A DNA stretch of 64,000 nucleotides from Noviherbaspirillum soli (GCF_015352955.1 NZ_JACYOX010000002.1:310001-374000), one strand, 5' to 3'. Counted from the stretch's first letter, positions 17,788 through 28,101 are shown. Notes: generated by a model not told the origin, from the sequence alone. Numbers and translations: made by a program.

Positions 17788-18683
17788 CAGAACAGAACGG
17801 AACGAGTCGAAAAGGTATTATCTTGGCGGGCGGCTCCGGCACACGGCTCTACCCCGTGACAACATCAGTTTCGAAACAATTACTGCCGGTGTATGACAAG
17901 CCCATGATTTACTATCCCCTGTCAACACTCATGCTGTCAGGCATCAGAGATATCCTGATTATTTCGACGCCGCAGGATACGCCACGTTTCGCCGAATTGC
18001 TCGGAGACGGTAGCCAGTGGGGACTCAATCTTCAATATGCTCAGCAACCCAGTCCAGACGGCTTGGCCCAAGCATTTATTATCGGTCGCGAATTCCTGAA
18101 CAATTCGCCTTCAGCGCTCATTCTCGGCGACAATATTTTTTATGGCCATGATTTTGAGGGACAATTGCGGGAAGCGTCTGTCAAGGAAAACGGATCGACT
18201 GTATTTGCCTATCACGTAACGGATCCCGAAAGATATGGTGTCGTTGAATTCAATGATGACAAGCGAGCGGTAAGCATTGAAGAGAAGCCGATAAATCCAA
18301 AATCCAATTACGCAGTGACAGGTTTGTATTTTTATGACAACCAAGTCTGCGACATCGCTGCTTCAATCCGTCCATCGCCGCGTGGCGAACTCGAAATCAC
18401 TGATGTTAATCGTATCTACCTTGAACGTAACGAGCTTACTGTCGAATTGATGGGACGCGGCATGGCTTGGCTCGATACCGGAACCCATGATTCCCTTCTG
18501 GATGCCTCGCATTTCATTGCCACTATCGAAAAGCGTCAAGGCTTGAAGGTTGCCTGTCCGGAAGAAATTGCTTTCCGGCGCAATTATATCAATGCCGAAC
18601 AACTGGACCGCTTGGCGCAAACATACAAGAAAAATGGTTATGGAAAATATTTGTTACGCTTACTGCAAGATAACGTTTTCTAA
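17784..18683 (+). CDS. rfbA: Glucose-1-phosphate thymidylyltransferase
   Basis: The 299-residue nucleotidyltransferase has the N-terminal signature [38 protein letters not shown] and a C-terminal family tail (YGKYLLRLL). It forms dTDP-glucose, the first step to dTDP-rhamnose, and is normally feedback-inhibited by dTDP-rhamnose. It overlaps rfbB by four bases; rfbC follows after 45 bases. The length is typical (about 290-300). Confidence 0.95.
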   Translation: MTEQNGTSRKGIILAGGSGTRLYPVTTSVSKQLLPVYDKPMIYYPLSTLMLSGIRDILIISTPQDTPRFAELLGDGSQWGLNLQYAQQPSPDGLAQAFIIGREFLNNSPSALILGDNIFYGHDFEGQLREASVKENGSTVFAYHVTDPERYGVVEFNDDKRAVSIEEKPINPKSNYAVTGLYFYDNQVCDIAASIRPSPRGELEITDVNRIYLERNELTVELMGRGMAWLDTGTHDSLLDASHFIATIEKRQGLKVACPEEIAFRRNYINAEQLDRLAQTYKKNGYGKYLLRLLQDNVF

Positions 18684-18728
18684 GCCATATAAAATCTCGA
18701 AATATCCGTAAGCGATTTTTAAAAAATC

Positions 18729-19274
18729 ATGCACCTACAAAAAACATCCATTCCCGACGTACTGATTTTCGAACCCAAGGTATTTGGTGACGAGCGTGGT
18801 TTTTTTTACGAAAGCTTTAACCAGAAAAAGTTCTCCGAATTGAGTGGTGTGGCAACTTCCTTTGTGCAGGACAACCACTCCCGATCGGCCAAAAATGTAT
18901 TACGGGGCCTTCATTACCAGATTCGCCAACCGCAGGGAAAGCTCGTCAGGGTAGTTCAGGGAGAAGTCTTCGACGTCGCCGTGGACATCAGGAGGAGTTC
19001 GCCTACTTTCGGCAAAGCAGTCGGAGTACACCTATCGGCTGACAATCACCGCCAATTATGGATTCCGGTCGGATTCGCGCACGGTTTCGTGGTTTTGAGC
19101 GACTATGCTGAATTTCTATACAAAACTACCGATTATTGGGCACCTGAACATGAGCGGTCCATTGCTTGGGACGACCCCGAGATTGCTATCGAATGGCCAC
19201 TGACCGATGCTCCCATCCTGTCTATAAAAGACAAAAATGCTTTATTGCTGAAAGATGCAGAGATTTTTTTATGA
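18729..19274 (+). CDS. rfbC: dTDP-4-dehydrorhamnose 3,5-epimerase
   Basis: The 181-residue cupin epimerase has the signatures DERGFFYESF, FVQDNHSRS, VLRGLHYQ (with the catalytic His), GEVFDVAVDIRRSSPTFG and WIPVGFAHGF. It inverts C3 and C5 of the keto sugar. It overlaps rfbD by four bases (ATGA), so the two are translationally coupled. Base composition is clearly AT-richer than the housekeeping genes upstream. Confidence 0.95.
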   Translation: MHLQKTSIPDVLIFEPKVFGDERGFFYESFNQKKFSELSGVATSFVQDNHSRSAKNVLRGLHYQIRQPQGKLVRVVQGEVFDVAVDIRRSSPTFGKAVGVHLSADNHRQLWIPVGFAHGFVVLSDYAEFLYKTTDYWAPEHERSIAWDDPEIAIEWPLTDAPILSIKDKNALLLKDAEIFL

Positions 19275-20140
19275 AGATTCTGATTACTGGAAAAACGGGG
19301 CAAGTCGGGTACGAACTGGAGCGTAGCCTGCAAAGCCTAGGAACGGTGGCCAGTGTCGATCGCAAGCAGATGGACTTGTCTGATTTAAGTCGGATTCGCC
19401 AAGTTATTCGGGACATCAAGCCTGATCTTATTGTAAATCCTGCCGCTTACACTGCAGTCGATAAGGCAGAGGAAGAGCCGGACGTGGCGATGCGAATCAA
19501 TGGAGAAGCTGTAGGAGTGATGGCGGAAGAGGCAAAATTACTCAATGCAAAATTTATTCATTATTCGACAGACTATGTTTTTGACGGAACAAAGATTGGT
19601 TCCTATGTCGAGGAGGACATCCCAAACCCCATTAATATATATGGCAAAACAAAACTGGCTGGTGAAAGGGCTCTGCAGGACAGTGGTGTGCCCCATCTAA
19701 TCTTTCGAACGAGTTGGGTATACGGTACGCGGGGAAAAAACTTTTTACTGACAATGTTGAGGTTGGGTAAGGAAAAAAAAGAACTGCGTATTGTAAGTGA
19801 TCAGATAGGTGGCCCGACATGGTGCCGGACTATTTCGGATACCACTGCAAATGTACTGGTTCACGCTTATGCGAGTAAAACTCCTGAAGAATGGTGGGAA
19901 AAGAACAGTGGCATCTACCACCTTGCAGCTCAGGGCCAAACAAGTTGGGCGGGATTTGCAGATGCAATATTTTCTCGCATGAATTCTGAAACCAGTCCGA
20001 TTGTGCATCCAATTTTTACCAAAGAGTACCCGTTACCAGCCCAGCGTCCGGCGAATTCCCTTCTCGACTGTCAGCGAATCAAGACGAAGTTCTGCGCTCT
20101 TCCGAAATGGGATGATGCCCTGGATTTATGCATGATGTAA
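19271..20140 (+). CDS. rfbD: dTDP-4-dehydrorhamnose reductase
   Basis: The 289-residue SDR has the N-terminal MKILITGKTGQVGYEL, NPAAYTAVDKAEEEP and the catalytic YSTDYVFDG plus YGKTKLAGE pair. It completes dTDP-L-rhamnose. The start is fixed by the four-base overlap with rfbC. A 180-base gap without a convincing terminator follows before wzm; a TTGACA box lies at 20272-20277 but I see no matching -10 box. Confidence 0.95.
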   Translation: MKILITGKTGQVGYELERSLQSLGTVASVDRKQMDLSDLSRIRQVIRDIKPDLIVNPAAYTAVDKAEEEPDVAMRINGEAVGVMAEEAKLLNAKFIHYSTDYVFDGTKIGSYVEEDIPNPINIYGKTKLAGERALQDSGVPHLIFRTSWVYGTRGKNFLLTMLRLGKEKKELRIVSDQIGGPTWCRTISDTTANVLVHAYASKTPEEWWEKNSGIYHLAAQGQTSWAGFADAIFSRMNSETSPIVHPIFTKEYPLPAQRPANSLLDCQRIKTKFCALPKWDDALDLCMM

Positions 20141-20320
20141 TGCCTTGAAGAAAAGATTTTCTCCTTTATCAAATTAGCGGCTATGTTTGTCTAATGCAGA
20201 TTCGCAAAGTCGCGCGCGGATCCGTTGTCATCTAAATACTCCCGCTCCGGTTCGCGTGTTCGCTAGCGCGGTTGACATGCGCTGTTTTTAAATAACACAC
20301 ATGTCACTTTGGAAAATTAA

Positions 20321-21151
20321 ATGAACCCCTATCAAAACATCGGCACCTCGCCACACAGCATGTTTCTTTCATTCTGGAGAAACAAAGGCTTGATTCTAGC
20401 CTTGATAAGGAGGGAAGTCTTGGGTCGTTATCGCGGCTCTATCATGGGTATGGCTTGGTCTTTTTTTAATCCATTGTTCATGCTCTTCATCTACACGTTC
20501 GTGTTTTCAGTCGTATTCAAATCCCGCTGGGGCGGAACGGTAGAGGAAACAAAAGGAAACTTTACTGTTATTCTTTTTGCGGGTCTATTTGTTCACGGGT
20601 TGTTTGCTGAGTGCGTGAATCGTGCCCCTAGCCTCATTTTGTCGAATGTCAATTATGTGAAGAAAGTGGTTTTTCCACTCGAAATTTTACCGATTGTAGC
20701 TTTTGGATCCGCGCTTTTTCACAGTTTGATCAGTTTGTTTGTCTTATTGGCTGCGCAACTTCTGATCATGAAAAGTATTCCTTGGACAGCAATATTTTTT
20801 CCACTTGTGATGTTGCCTCTGGTATTCGCTACACTAGGCATTGCATGGTTTCTCGCTGCTTTAGGAGTATATTTGCGGGATGTAGGCCAAGTGACGGGGA
20901 TATTCACTACTGCGCTGCTATTTTTATCGCCTGTTTTTTATCCCATTTCCGCTTTGCCGCCGCAGTACCAAACATGGCTGAAAATCAACCCGCTAACAAT
21001 CATTATCGAAGAGGGAAGAAATACCCTGATTTTTGGTAAGGTGGTTAACTTTGATCACTTGGGTGTTTTGCTCGCTGCAAGCGTTGTCCTTGCATATCTC
21101 GGCTACGCTTGGTTCCAGAAAACAAGAAAGGGGTTTTCGGATGTCATCTAA
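20321..21151 (+). CDS. wzm: O-antigen/polysaccharide ABC exporter permease Wzm
   Basis: The 276-residue ABC-2 permease has about six membrane segments and the family patches LIRREVLGRYRGSIMGMAWSF near the N-terminus and NPLTIIIEEGRNTLIFG near the C-terminus. With Wzt it moves a completed undecaprenyl-linked glycan to the periplasm. Its stop overlaps wzt by 11 bases. The presence of wzm/wzt and the absence of wzx/wzy in the window point to the ABC-dependent O-antigen route. Confidence 0.93.
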   Translation: MNPYQNIGTSPHSMFLSFWRNKGLILALIRREVLGRYRGSIMGMAWSFFNPLFMLFIYTFVFSVVFKSRWGGTVEETKGNFTVILFAGLFVHGLFAECVNRAPSLILSNVNYVKKVVFPLEILPIVAFGSALFHSLISLFVLLAAQLLIMKSIPWTAIFFPLVMLPLVFATLGIAWFLAALGVYLRDVGQVTGIFTTALLFLSPVFYPISALPPQYQTWLKINPLTIIIEEGRNTLIFGKVVNFDHLGVLLAASVVLAYLGYAWFQKTRKGFSDVI

Positions 21152-22553
21152 CGATGTTGTTATTTCGGTGACGGGGCTGGGAAAATGTTACCAGATATAT
21201 AAAAAACCCCATGACAGACTGAAGCAGTTTTTCTTTCCCAAGCTGAAAAGAATAGCTGGCGGCCAAACCACTAATTATTATGATGAATTCTGGGCGCTGA
21301 AAGATATATCGTTTCAGGTAAAAAAAGGCGAAACATTAGGAATTATAGGTCGGAACGGGTCTGGAAAATCAACGTTGTTACAGGTCTTATGCGGAACGCT
21401 GACGCCAACTCTTGGGGAAGTGAATATCAATGGAAGGATAGCTGCTCTTCTTGAATTAGGCGCAGGATTTAACCCTGAATTTTCTGGCATTGAGAATGTG
21501 TACATGCAGGGAACTTTGCTGGGGTTGACAAAATCTGAAATAGACGAGCGTCTGGAAAGTATTGCCGCATTTGCTGAGATTGGCCAATTCATTGAGCAGC
21601 CTGTCAAGACATATTCAAGCGGCATGTATGTACGTTTGGCATTTGCCGTAGCGGCACATGTAGATGCCGATATACTAGTTATCGACGAAGCTTTGGCGGT
21701 AGGTGACGCGCTGTTCACCCAAAAATGCATGCGTTTCCTGCGACGTTTCAAAGAAAACGGGACATTGCTTTTTGTGAGCCATGATTCTGGAGCAGTAACG
21801 GGTTTATGTGACAATGCCCTGTGGCTTGATAGAGGGGTGCCCCGCGCGTATGGCCCATCAAAAGAGGTTTCTGAAGCTTATCTGGCGTCACTTTATGACA
21901 ATTCGACTGAGGGAAGCCCAAAATCAGAAAAGAAAATAACGGAAATGGTGCCGGCGCGTGCTTCAAAAGAAAAAACAGCGCGCAAAGCTGATTTCCGATT
22001 GGAAGAAATATTGGCTTCCAATCTTCGCAACGATATCGAGGTATTTGAATTCGATCCGAATAGCAGTTCGAGTTTTGGTGCCGGCGCTGCCCAGATCAGA
22101 AAAGTCGACGTCATCCAAGTTGGTGAAAACCAGCAATTGTCCTATGTTATTGGTGGCGAAGACGTTATTGTACGCATTAACGTGCTGGCCTTAGCGGACA
22201 TTGCTAACCCTATTGTCGGATTTTCCGTAAAAGATAGATTAGGGCAGGTTTTGTTTGGAGATAATACTTATATTAGCACTCGAACCAGTCCCATACCTGT
22301 AGCGGCCGGTAAAGTGTTCAATGCTGAATTCAGTTTTCAAATGCCTATCTTGCCGCCCGGTGATTACACAATATCCGCAGCAGTTGCCGATGGAACACAA
22401 GAAGATCATGTTCAGCACCACTGGATTCACGATGCTGTTGTGCTTAGGTCGATTTCTTCATCGGTAAGTACGGGACTGGTTGGTATTCCAATGGAAAATA
22501 TTGTCGTTGCAGTAGAGGAAAATGAATTGCCTCAATCAGTTCAACATGGTTGA
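21141..22553 (+). CDS. wzt: O-antigen ABC exporter ATPase Wzt with C-terminal glycan-binding domain
   Basis: The 470-residue protein has an ATPase domain (about 1-260) with Walker A GRNGSGKSTLL, signature YSSGMYVRLAFAVA and Walker B ILVIDEALAVGDA. A linker and a beta-sandwich C-terminal domain (about 300-455) of the Wzt_C type follow; in known systems that domain reads the terminal modification of the glycan. I chose the start at 21141 to match the ATPase N-terminus. The fused methyltransferase gene just downstream could supply a terminal methyl group, which is a common chain-length signal for this route. Confidence 0.93.
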   Translation: MSSNDVVISVTGLGKCYQIYKKPHDRLKQFFFPKLKRIAGGQTTNYYDEFWALKDISFQVKKGETLGIIGRNGSGKSTLLQVLCGTLTPTLGEVNINGRIAALLELGAGFNPEFSGIENVYMQGTLLGLTKSEIDERLESIAAFAEIGQFIEQPVKTYSSGMYVRLAFAVAAHVDADILVIDEALAVGDALFTQKCMRFLRRFKENGTLLFVSHDSGAVTGLCDNALWLDRGVPRAYGPSKEVSEAYLASLYDNSTEGSPKSEKKITEMVPARASKEKTARKADFRLEEILASNLRNDIEVFEFDPNSSSSFGAGAAQIRKVDVIQVGENQQLSYVIGGEDVIVRINVLALADIANPIVGFSVKDRLGQVLFGDNTYISTRTSPIPVAAGKVFNAEFSFQMPILPPGDYTISAAVADGTQEDHVQHHWIHDAVVLRSISSSVSTGLVGIPMENIVVAVEENELPQSVQHG

Positions 22554-22614
22554 TTGGGAAGGTTTTCAATGTTGAGGTTTTGGTGCAGATGTTGTTTAAG
22601 GACTTTTTGCCTTA

Positions 22615-25110
22615 ATGGTAGTGATAACGTCGAATCGCATTTCAAGTTTAATTCATAGTAAAATTATGGCACATGTCCAGCAGGCAGAGTTCTGCCTATC
22701 CGTAAGAAAAACCTTTCCGACTTATTTTTCCGAGCGTATTGTCATCGACATTGGTTCGCTTGATATTAACGGTAATAACCAGTATCTGTTCGCCAACTGC
22801 CTTTATCTTGGCGTTGATGTAGCGCCAGGCCGTAATGTGGATTTTGTTTCGCCAGGACATGCGCTAGCATTACCAGACGAAAGTATCGACACAATTGTGT
22901 CTACCGAATGTTTTGAACATGATCAGTATTACGAACGAACACTAAAAAACATTATTCGTCTGCTTAAGCCGGGTGGCATGTTTTTATTCAGTTGTGCAAC
23001 CACCGGCCGTCCGGAACACGGGACTCGACGTACCACGCCACATGATGCGCCTTTGATCCAAGGCTTCGGTGAATGGTCAGACTATTACAAAAATCTTGAA
23101 GAAAGCGATATTCGGGAAATTATCGACATCGATTCGGTTTTTTCAAAATATGCTTTTTCTATCAATAATGAAACGCATGATCTCTATTTCTGGGGCATAA
23201 AGGCTGGGCAGTCGCCCGCTAGGACTGATTACTCTTTTCAGATACAGCGCGCTGCACTGCAGTCAAAGTTGGAAAAAATGGAAATCCACGTTGTTTCCAT
23301 GCAGGAAACTATTACAGAGCGCGATCGGACAATAAACGCACTTAATCAAGTGGTTTTAGCGCGTGATGAATATATAGGGTGCCTAAATCACCGTGTGAGG
23401 GAAGTTGAGGAGAAGTTGCATGCACAGTCGCGTGATTTTGAGTCGGCTATAAAAGACTTGCAGCATCAGGCATCACTCGCCAGGGAATATGGCGCGGCGA
23501 TGGCTGGAAATGCTGCCGGCGCACAAGCTGAACTTTCGCGAATTTATCAGTCGCGATCTTGGCGCGTTACCAAGCCTATACGTCTAACGGGAAGAATCGC
23601 ACGAGGTGAATTCGGCCTCGTGAAGGCTGCTGTGCTCAACCACTTAGGAAAGCCGTCGGCGCACGAGTTAACGCAGACGTCTGTTGAAAGCGCCCAAGTT
23701 CAACGTTCGGCAAAATTGTATGCGGTCGGTCGCCGCATTTATCATGCGCTTCCGCTAACTGCAGCCAACAAAATGAAACTCCGGCGGATGGTTAGCCCAT
23801 TTCTGCGTGCCGCGATGGATGTTAGTGACGGCCGGCCTGTTTCTTCAGTCGTAGCCGCGCTAAAGGAAAGCCGAAACCAACTAGGATGGGGCGGTCGAAG
23901 GGAGGCAGCGCTGGATGCTGCCCTGCGTGAACTCAGCGTCAATATTAAAGATTCCGGACCAGTCTGCCATGTGATCGTTTTGCCTTTTCTTGCCACTGGC
24001 GGAGCTGAGCGGGTCGCACTCAACTATGCCCAGGCAGCTAGAAATGCCAATCCGGGGTCGACTGTCCTGATCGTTATAGCAGACCGGGGTCTGGTAAGCG
24101 ATAGAGTCATATTGCCCTTCGGCGCTCAATTGCTGGTTCTTGACGCCTTTTTCGAAGGAGAGAGTAGTTATACAGAGAAACAGCAGCTTCTCGAAGACTT
24201 GTTAACTGCTTTGCGTCCAAAAGTCACCCACAATATCAATAGCGAAGTCGCTTGGAATTTGTATTTATCCAAAGGTGAACGTCTTGCAAAAATAACGAAG
24301 TTGTTTGCCAGCATCTTTGCATTTCAATTCTCTCCAGACGGAAAAAGCAAGATCGGATACGCTGCATACTTTCTGCAGCCCGGGATTCGCCATTTAACTG
24401 GCCTCCTAAGTGATAACAAGCGATTTATTCATGATGCATCGGACGAATATTCCCTTCCCGACGCAGATCGGGCGAAAATGCATGCAATATATAATCCGGT
24501 CAGGGTGGAACGCTCCCGTCTGTCTCCCGATGTTCATGCGCGACTTGCTGAAATCTCCACAAGGCAAAGCTCTAGACGGCTTAAAATCCTTTGGGCTGGA
24601 AGGTTAGATGAGGAAAAGCGCATTGACCTGCTTTTTGAGTTGATCGGGAATTGTGATTTCGCGGACTTTGACGTGTACGGTGACCGTGTAATGACGCGCG
24701 ATTCGGCGCTTCCTGAATTTCCGAACGCTCAATACAAAGGCGCTTTCAGTACGCCCGAAGAACTTGTCGACAATACTATTTACGATGCTTTTATTTTTAC
24801 CTCACGCTGGGAAGGAATGCCAAATATCCTTCTGGAAGTTGGCGCACTTGCGATCCCTGTAGTCGCTACTACCGTAGGCGGAGTAGGCGAACTCATTACC
24901 GACGAGACTGGATATCCTCTGCCGGAGCGACCTGCGATAGCAGACTATCTGGATGCATTGCGAAAAGTCCAGGCAGATCCTGTTGCTGCTTCAATCAAGG
25001 CAAGAAATCTTCTTGCCTTGATTGAAGAGCGGCATTCCTGGTCGGCCTTCGAAGAAGCCGCTAAGCAGATTCCCGAATATTTTAATAAAAACGGCAGCGA
25101 ATATGCGTGA
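22615..25110 (+). CDS. Fused SAM methyltransferase - coiled coil - GT4 glycosyltransferase
   Basis: The 831-residue protein has three parts. Residues about 1-200 are a class I methyltransferase-like domain (VIDIGSLDINGNNQ, then IDTIVSTECFEHDQ and RLLKPGGMFLFS). About 205-310 is a heptad-rich coiled coil. About 455-825 is a GT4-type glycosyltransferase with LATGGAERVALNYAQ, ILWAGRLDEEKRIDLL and the EX7E element EGMPNILLE. The GT could extend or cap the O chain and the methyltransferase could methylate it; coupling of the two resembles WbdD-type chain terminators in logic, not in sequence. The ATG at 22615 is used; 22666 is an alternative. It overlaps the next gene by eight bases. Confidence 0.8.
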   Translation: MVVITSNRISSLIHSKIMAHVQQAEFCLSVRKTFPTYFSERIVIDIGSLDINGNNQYLFANCLYLGVDVAPGRNVDFVSPGHALALPDESIDTIVSTECFEHDQYYERTLKNIIRLLKPGGMFLFSCATTGRPEHGTRRTTPHDAPLIQGFGEWSDYYKNLEESDIREIIDIDSVFSKYAFSINNETHDLYFWGIKAGQSPARTDYSFQIQRAALQSKLEKMEIHVVSMQETITERDRTINALNQVVLARDEYIGCLNHRVREVEEKLHAQSRDFESAIKDLQHQASLAREYGAAMAGNAAGAQAELSRIYQSRSWRVTKPIRLTGRIARGEFGLVKAAVLNHLGKPSAHELTQTSVESAQVQRSAKLYAVGRRIYHALPLTAANKMKLRRMVSPFLRAAMDVSDGRPVSSVVAALKESRNQLGWGGRREAALDAALRELSVNIKDSGPVCHVIVLPFLATGGAERVALNYAQAARNANPGSTVLIVIADRGLVSDRVILPFGAQLLVLDAFFEGESSYTEKQQLLEDLLTALRPKVTHNINSEVAWNLYLSKGERLAKITKLFASIFAFQFSPDGKSKIGYAAYFLQPGIRHLTGLLSDNKRFIHDASDEYSLPDADRAKMHAIYNPVRVERSRLSPDVHARLAEISTRQSSRRLKILWAGRLDEEKRIDLLFELIGNCDFADFDVYGDRVMTRDSALPEFPNAQYKGAFSTPEELVDNTIYDAFIFTSRWEGMPNILLEVGALAIPVVATTVGGVGELITDETGYPLPERPAIADYLDALRKVQADPVAASIKARNLLALIEERHSWSAFEEAAKQIPEYFNKNGSEYA

Positions 25111-27061
25111 TATGGCGAACTTTCCTCTTCCAAAAGTTTCGGTAATTATTCCGTGCTTTAATCAGGGAAGCTATCTTGCAGAGGCCGTTATATCTGCCAA
25201 GCTCGCCTATTCAGGCCCGCTTGAGGTGATCATCATCGATGATGGCAGTACGGAACCGAAAATTGAGCGCTGGTTGAAAGAGGCGCAAAATTTGGGGGAT
25301 TTCGTCAAGGTCGTTCGCCAGAAAAATCTCGGTTTATCCGGTGCTCGTAACACAGGAATTTCTCTGGCAACCGGAGAGTTTATACAGTTACTTGACAGCG
25401 ACGATATTCTGGTTCCCCAAAAGATTGACAGTCAGGTTGCACACTTTCTCGTTGCGGAAAATCTAGATGTCTCAGTCGGAAATTTTTTGCTATGTGATGA
25501 TAGGCGTGATGTTTTCTCCAAGCCAGACGAAGCAATCGCAAATTTTTCCCTGAAAATTGAAGATTTTCTTTATTGCTGGGAGCGTGGATTTGTCATTCCT
25601 ATACACTGCGCATTATTCAGACGTGACCTCCTTGCAAATAATCCCTTCGATGAAAGTGCTAGAGCGAAAGAAGACTGGCTTTTCTGGTGTAGGATCGTTT
25701 CCGGCGGAGCACGGCTCTCTTATATAAACAGGCATTTTGCAATTTACCGACAGCATGCATCCAGCATGAGGAGGTCATATGTTTCAATGGGAAAAACATG
25801 GCTTTTTGCTGCATTGAAAATTGATCAGATAATCGGCAAGCAACACCCTGATTTTTTCGAGTCAGCCTTGTCCTGGTTCCAGCAGTGTTATCGCAGCAAT
25901 CCCCTGTACAACGAAGAGCTTCGTAATTTTGGTGCCCGGCACGAGCAATCCGGGGGCATAAATAAGCCCATACCATTGCCGGTTTCTTTCAGCGACGATG
26001 CCGATTCAGTTATAAAATCTCTTGTCAACATTGGCGCAGAGGAAAGGCTTCCGTCCATTTCAGTCGTCATTCCTGTATATAACCATTACGAGCATTTTCT
26101 GCAGTGTCTCACAAGCCTAGGCAAACAAGGAATTAATAACTTAGAAATCGTCTGTGTCAATGATGCATCTACTGACCAAAGAATTTCTCCGCTGCTGCGA
26201 AAAATTGCTGAAAGCGTCAAGAATTTTGTCGTGATTGATCATTCCGTCAATACTGGGATTTCGGAAACTCAAAACGAGGCGGTAAATGCCGCGAAAGGGG
26301 AATACATCGCCTTTCTCGACTGTGATGACGCTCTTGTGCCCAATGCTCTCAAACAAGTCGCTGATAAGCTTGAATTGGATGGGACGATCGACTATCTGTT
26401 CACCGATCGCTACGACATCGACCACGCCGGAAATGTAATCCGATTAGCCAAGTATGGTGGTTATCATAATATAAGCCACAATGCGGCCAGGCCAGTACGG
26501 GCCGATCTGCTCGACGGAATGATCGCATCGCATCTGAAAGTAATTCGTCGTCGGATTTATCAGGAAGCTGGTGGAACTGGTGCTCAATTTACCGGTTGTC
26601 AAGATTGGGAACTGGCGCTGAAAATTGCCGAGTTCGGCAATTTTTTCTATCTTCCTGAAGCATTATATCGGCATCGAATACATGAAAACTCCGTGACCTC
26701 GTCGGAGCATGTATCTCAGTTTAGAAAGACCAATGAATTACGTCGAATTTTTGCAAAAAAATGGTTGTGGACGAGCGGAGGGAAATCCTGGCAACGACCT
26801 TCTTCGAATGAAGAAAATGGCGCAGAATCGACTCGTTGGTTTGATTCTTCCAGTGTCCCGTCTCTGGACGATTTAAAGGAATCTTGGAGGCAGGGAAAGA
26901 GATGCTGTTTTGACTTTATGCAATCCCATGACCTGCCAGCGGTGAATTTTATACGCGAATTTAATTCTTATTTCGACGCGATTCGTTGGTGCGATCCGGC
27001 GGTGCCAAGTGCACTTATTGGTTACCTCTGGTCGCATGAAATATTGAAGGAAAAAAGTTAA
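25103..27061 (+). CDS. Tandem family-2 glycosyltransferase (two GT-A domains)
   Basis: The 652-residue protein contains two GT2 domains in one chain. The first has KVSVIIPCFNQGSYL, VIIIDDGS and LLDSDD (about 10-220); the second has SISVVIPVYNHYEHFL, VCVNDASTD and LDCDDALVP (about 315-560). Each has the DxD-type metal site. Two domains of this sort usually make alternating linkages of a repeat unit. The start ATG overlaps the previous stop region by eight bases. Acceptor and donor sugars are unknown; rhamnose is made by the neighbouring genes. Confidence 0.85.
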   Translation: MRDMANFPLPKVSVIIPCFNQGSYLAEAVISAKLAYSGPLEVIIIDDGSTEPKIERWLKEAQNLGDFVKVVRQKNLGLSGARNTGISLATGEFIQLLDSDDILVPQKIDSQVAHFLVAENLDVSVGNFLLCDDRRDVFSKPDEAIANFSLKIEDFLYCWERGFVIPIHCALFRRDLLANNPFDESARAKEDWLFWCRIVSGGARLSYINRHFAIYRQHASSMRRSYVSMGKTWLFAALKIDQIIGKQHPDFFESALSWFQQCYRSNPLYNEELRNFGARHEQSGGINKPIPLPVSFSDDADSVIKSLVNIGAEERLPSISVVIPVYNHYEHFLQCLTSLGKQGINNLEIVCVNDASTDQRISPLLRKIAESVKNFVVIDHSVNTGISETQNEAVNAAKGEYIAFLDCDDALVPNALKQVADKLELDGTIDYLFTDRYDIDHAGNVIRLAKYGGYHNISHNAARPVRADLLDGMIASHLKVIRRRIYQEAGGTGAQFTGCQDWELALKIAEFGNFFYLPEALYRHRIHENSVTSSEHVSQFRKTNELRRIFAKKWLWTSGGKSWQRPSSNEENGAESTRWFDSSSVPSLDDLKESWRQGKRCCFDFMQSHDLPAVNFIREFNSYFDAIRWCDPAVPSALIGYLWSHEILKEKS

Positions 27062-27272
27062 TCAGTGGTTGCATGTTGCCCGGCAATAGTGGCTGGGCAT
27101 TGCTGCCATTTTTTAGGATTTTAAAAGTATTTATCTGCGCCGCCCAAAAATGTGAAGCATTAGCTCGTTTTTCTGAATGCTGACTGGCTAGTAGGATAAA
27201 AGTATTATATTTTTGAATGGCAACGGAGGTCAGATAAAATAATCTGCACGAAGTTGAAAGCGCTATAGCCAA

Positions 27273-28058
27273 GTGAGTCTACCTGAATTTTCCATTTCGA
27301 TCGTTAGTCACGGCCATCTAAGGCATGTCTTGTCTTTGCTGCAGGATTTGAACGCGTTTGAAAGAAATGACTTTGAAGTAATTCTCACATTTAATGTGCG
27401 GGAAGAATGGAATATTGATTTAAAAATTTATGCGTTCCCACTGACGATAATTTACAATGATAAGCCAAAAGGGTTTGCGGAAAATCATAATGCGGCGTTT
27501 AGAGCGTCTAAAGGCAGTTTTTTTGTTTTTTTGAACCCAGACATCAGGCTGCCGCATGATCCTTTTGATTCGCTTATTGCGGTTTTGGAAAAATATGGGC
27601 GATCCATTTGCGCGCCTAAAATTCTCAATCCAAAAGGCGAAATTGAAGATAGTGCTCGCGGCTTTCCATCGCCTTGGTTTCTAATGAAAAAGCTTTTTAG
27701 AAAGGTTTTTGGTTTTACGCTTGCGATTGAACGGGTGAAATCTGTGGGGCCCATGTTGCTCAACCCGGATTGGGTTGCCGGCATGTTCATCATGGTACCT
27801 TCGACGCTTTATTCCGAACTCGGTGGCTTGAACGAAAATTATTTTCTTTACTATGAAGATGTTGATTTTTGCGCTCGCGCCCGCCGCAAGGGAGTTTCAG
27901 TTTTTCTTGTCAGTAATGTCGCGGCGGTTCATATGGCACAGCGCGATAGTCATCGCAGGCTCCGCTATACGTTTTGGCATCTGCGAAGTGCGTTGAGGTT
28001 TTTTATATCACCAGCTTACCTTTACATTGCTGCGCGAAGAGTATTTGGCCTTCGATGA
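27273..28058 (+). CDS. Family-2 glycosyltransferase, rhamnosyltransferase-like
   Basis: The 261-residue protein has a GT-A fold with FSISIVSHGHLRHV, the donor region PKGFAENHNAAF and FLNPDIRLP in the DxD place, then GMFIMVPSTLY and ENYFLYYEDVDFCARAR, segments characteristic of WbbL/RfbF-type rhamnosyltransferases. The likely start is GTG at 27273; no ATG or strong ribosome site is near. It is preceded by a 211-base AT-rich gap in which I recognise nothing. Given rfbBACD upstream, dTDP-rhamnose is a reasonable donor (inference). Confidence 0.8.
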   Translation: MSLPEFSISIVSHGHLRHVLSLLQDLNAFERNDFEVILTFNVREEWNIDLKIYAFPLTIIYNDKPKGFAENHNAAFRASKGSFFVFLNPDIRLPHDPFDSLIAVLEKYGRSICAPKILNPKGEIEDSARGFPSPWFLMKKLFRKVFGFTLAIERVKSVGPMLLNPDWVAGMFIMVPSTLYSELGGLNENYFLYYEDVDFCARARRKGVSVFLVSNVAAVHMAQRDSHRRLRYTFWHLRSALRFFISPAYLYIAARRVFGLR

Positions 28059-28101
28059 AATTCTGCCAAATAATGGAGCTAATGAGTCAGAAGAAATCGA
28101 G

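Noticed and set aside
20272..20300. TTGACA as a -35 box of a wzm promoter
   Set aside because: No acceptable -10 hexamer at 16-18 bases; AAATAA-type sequence is only 12-13 bases away.
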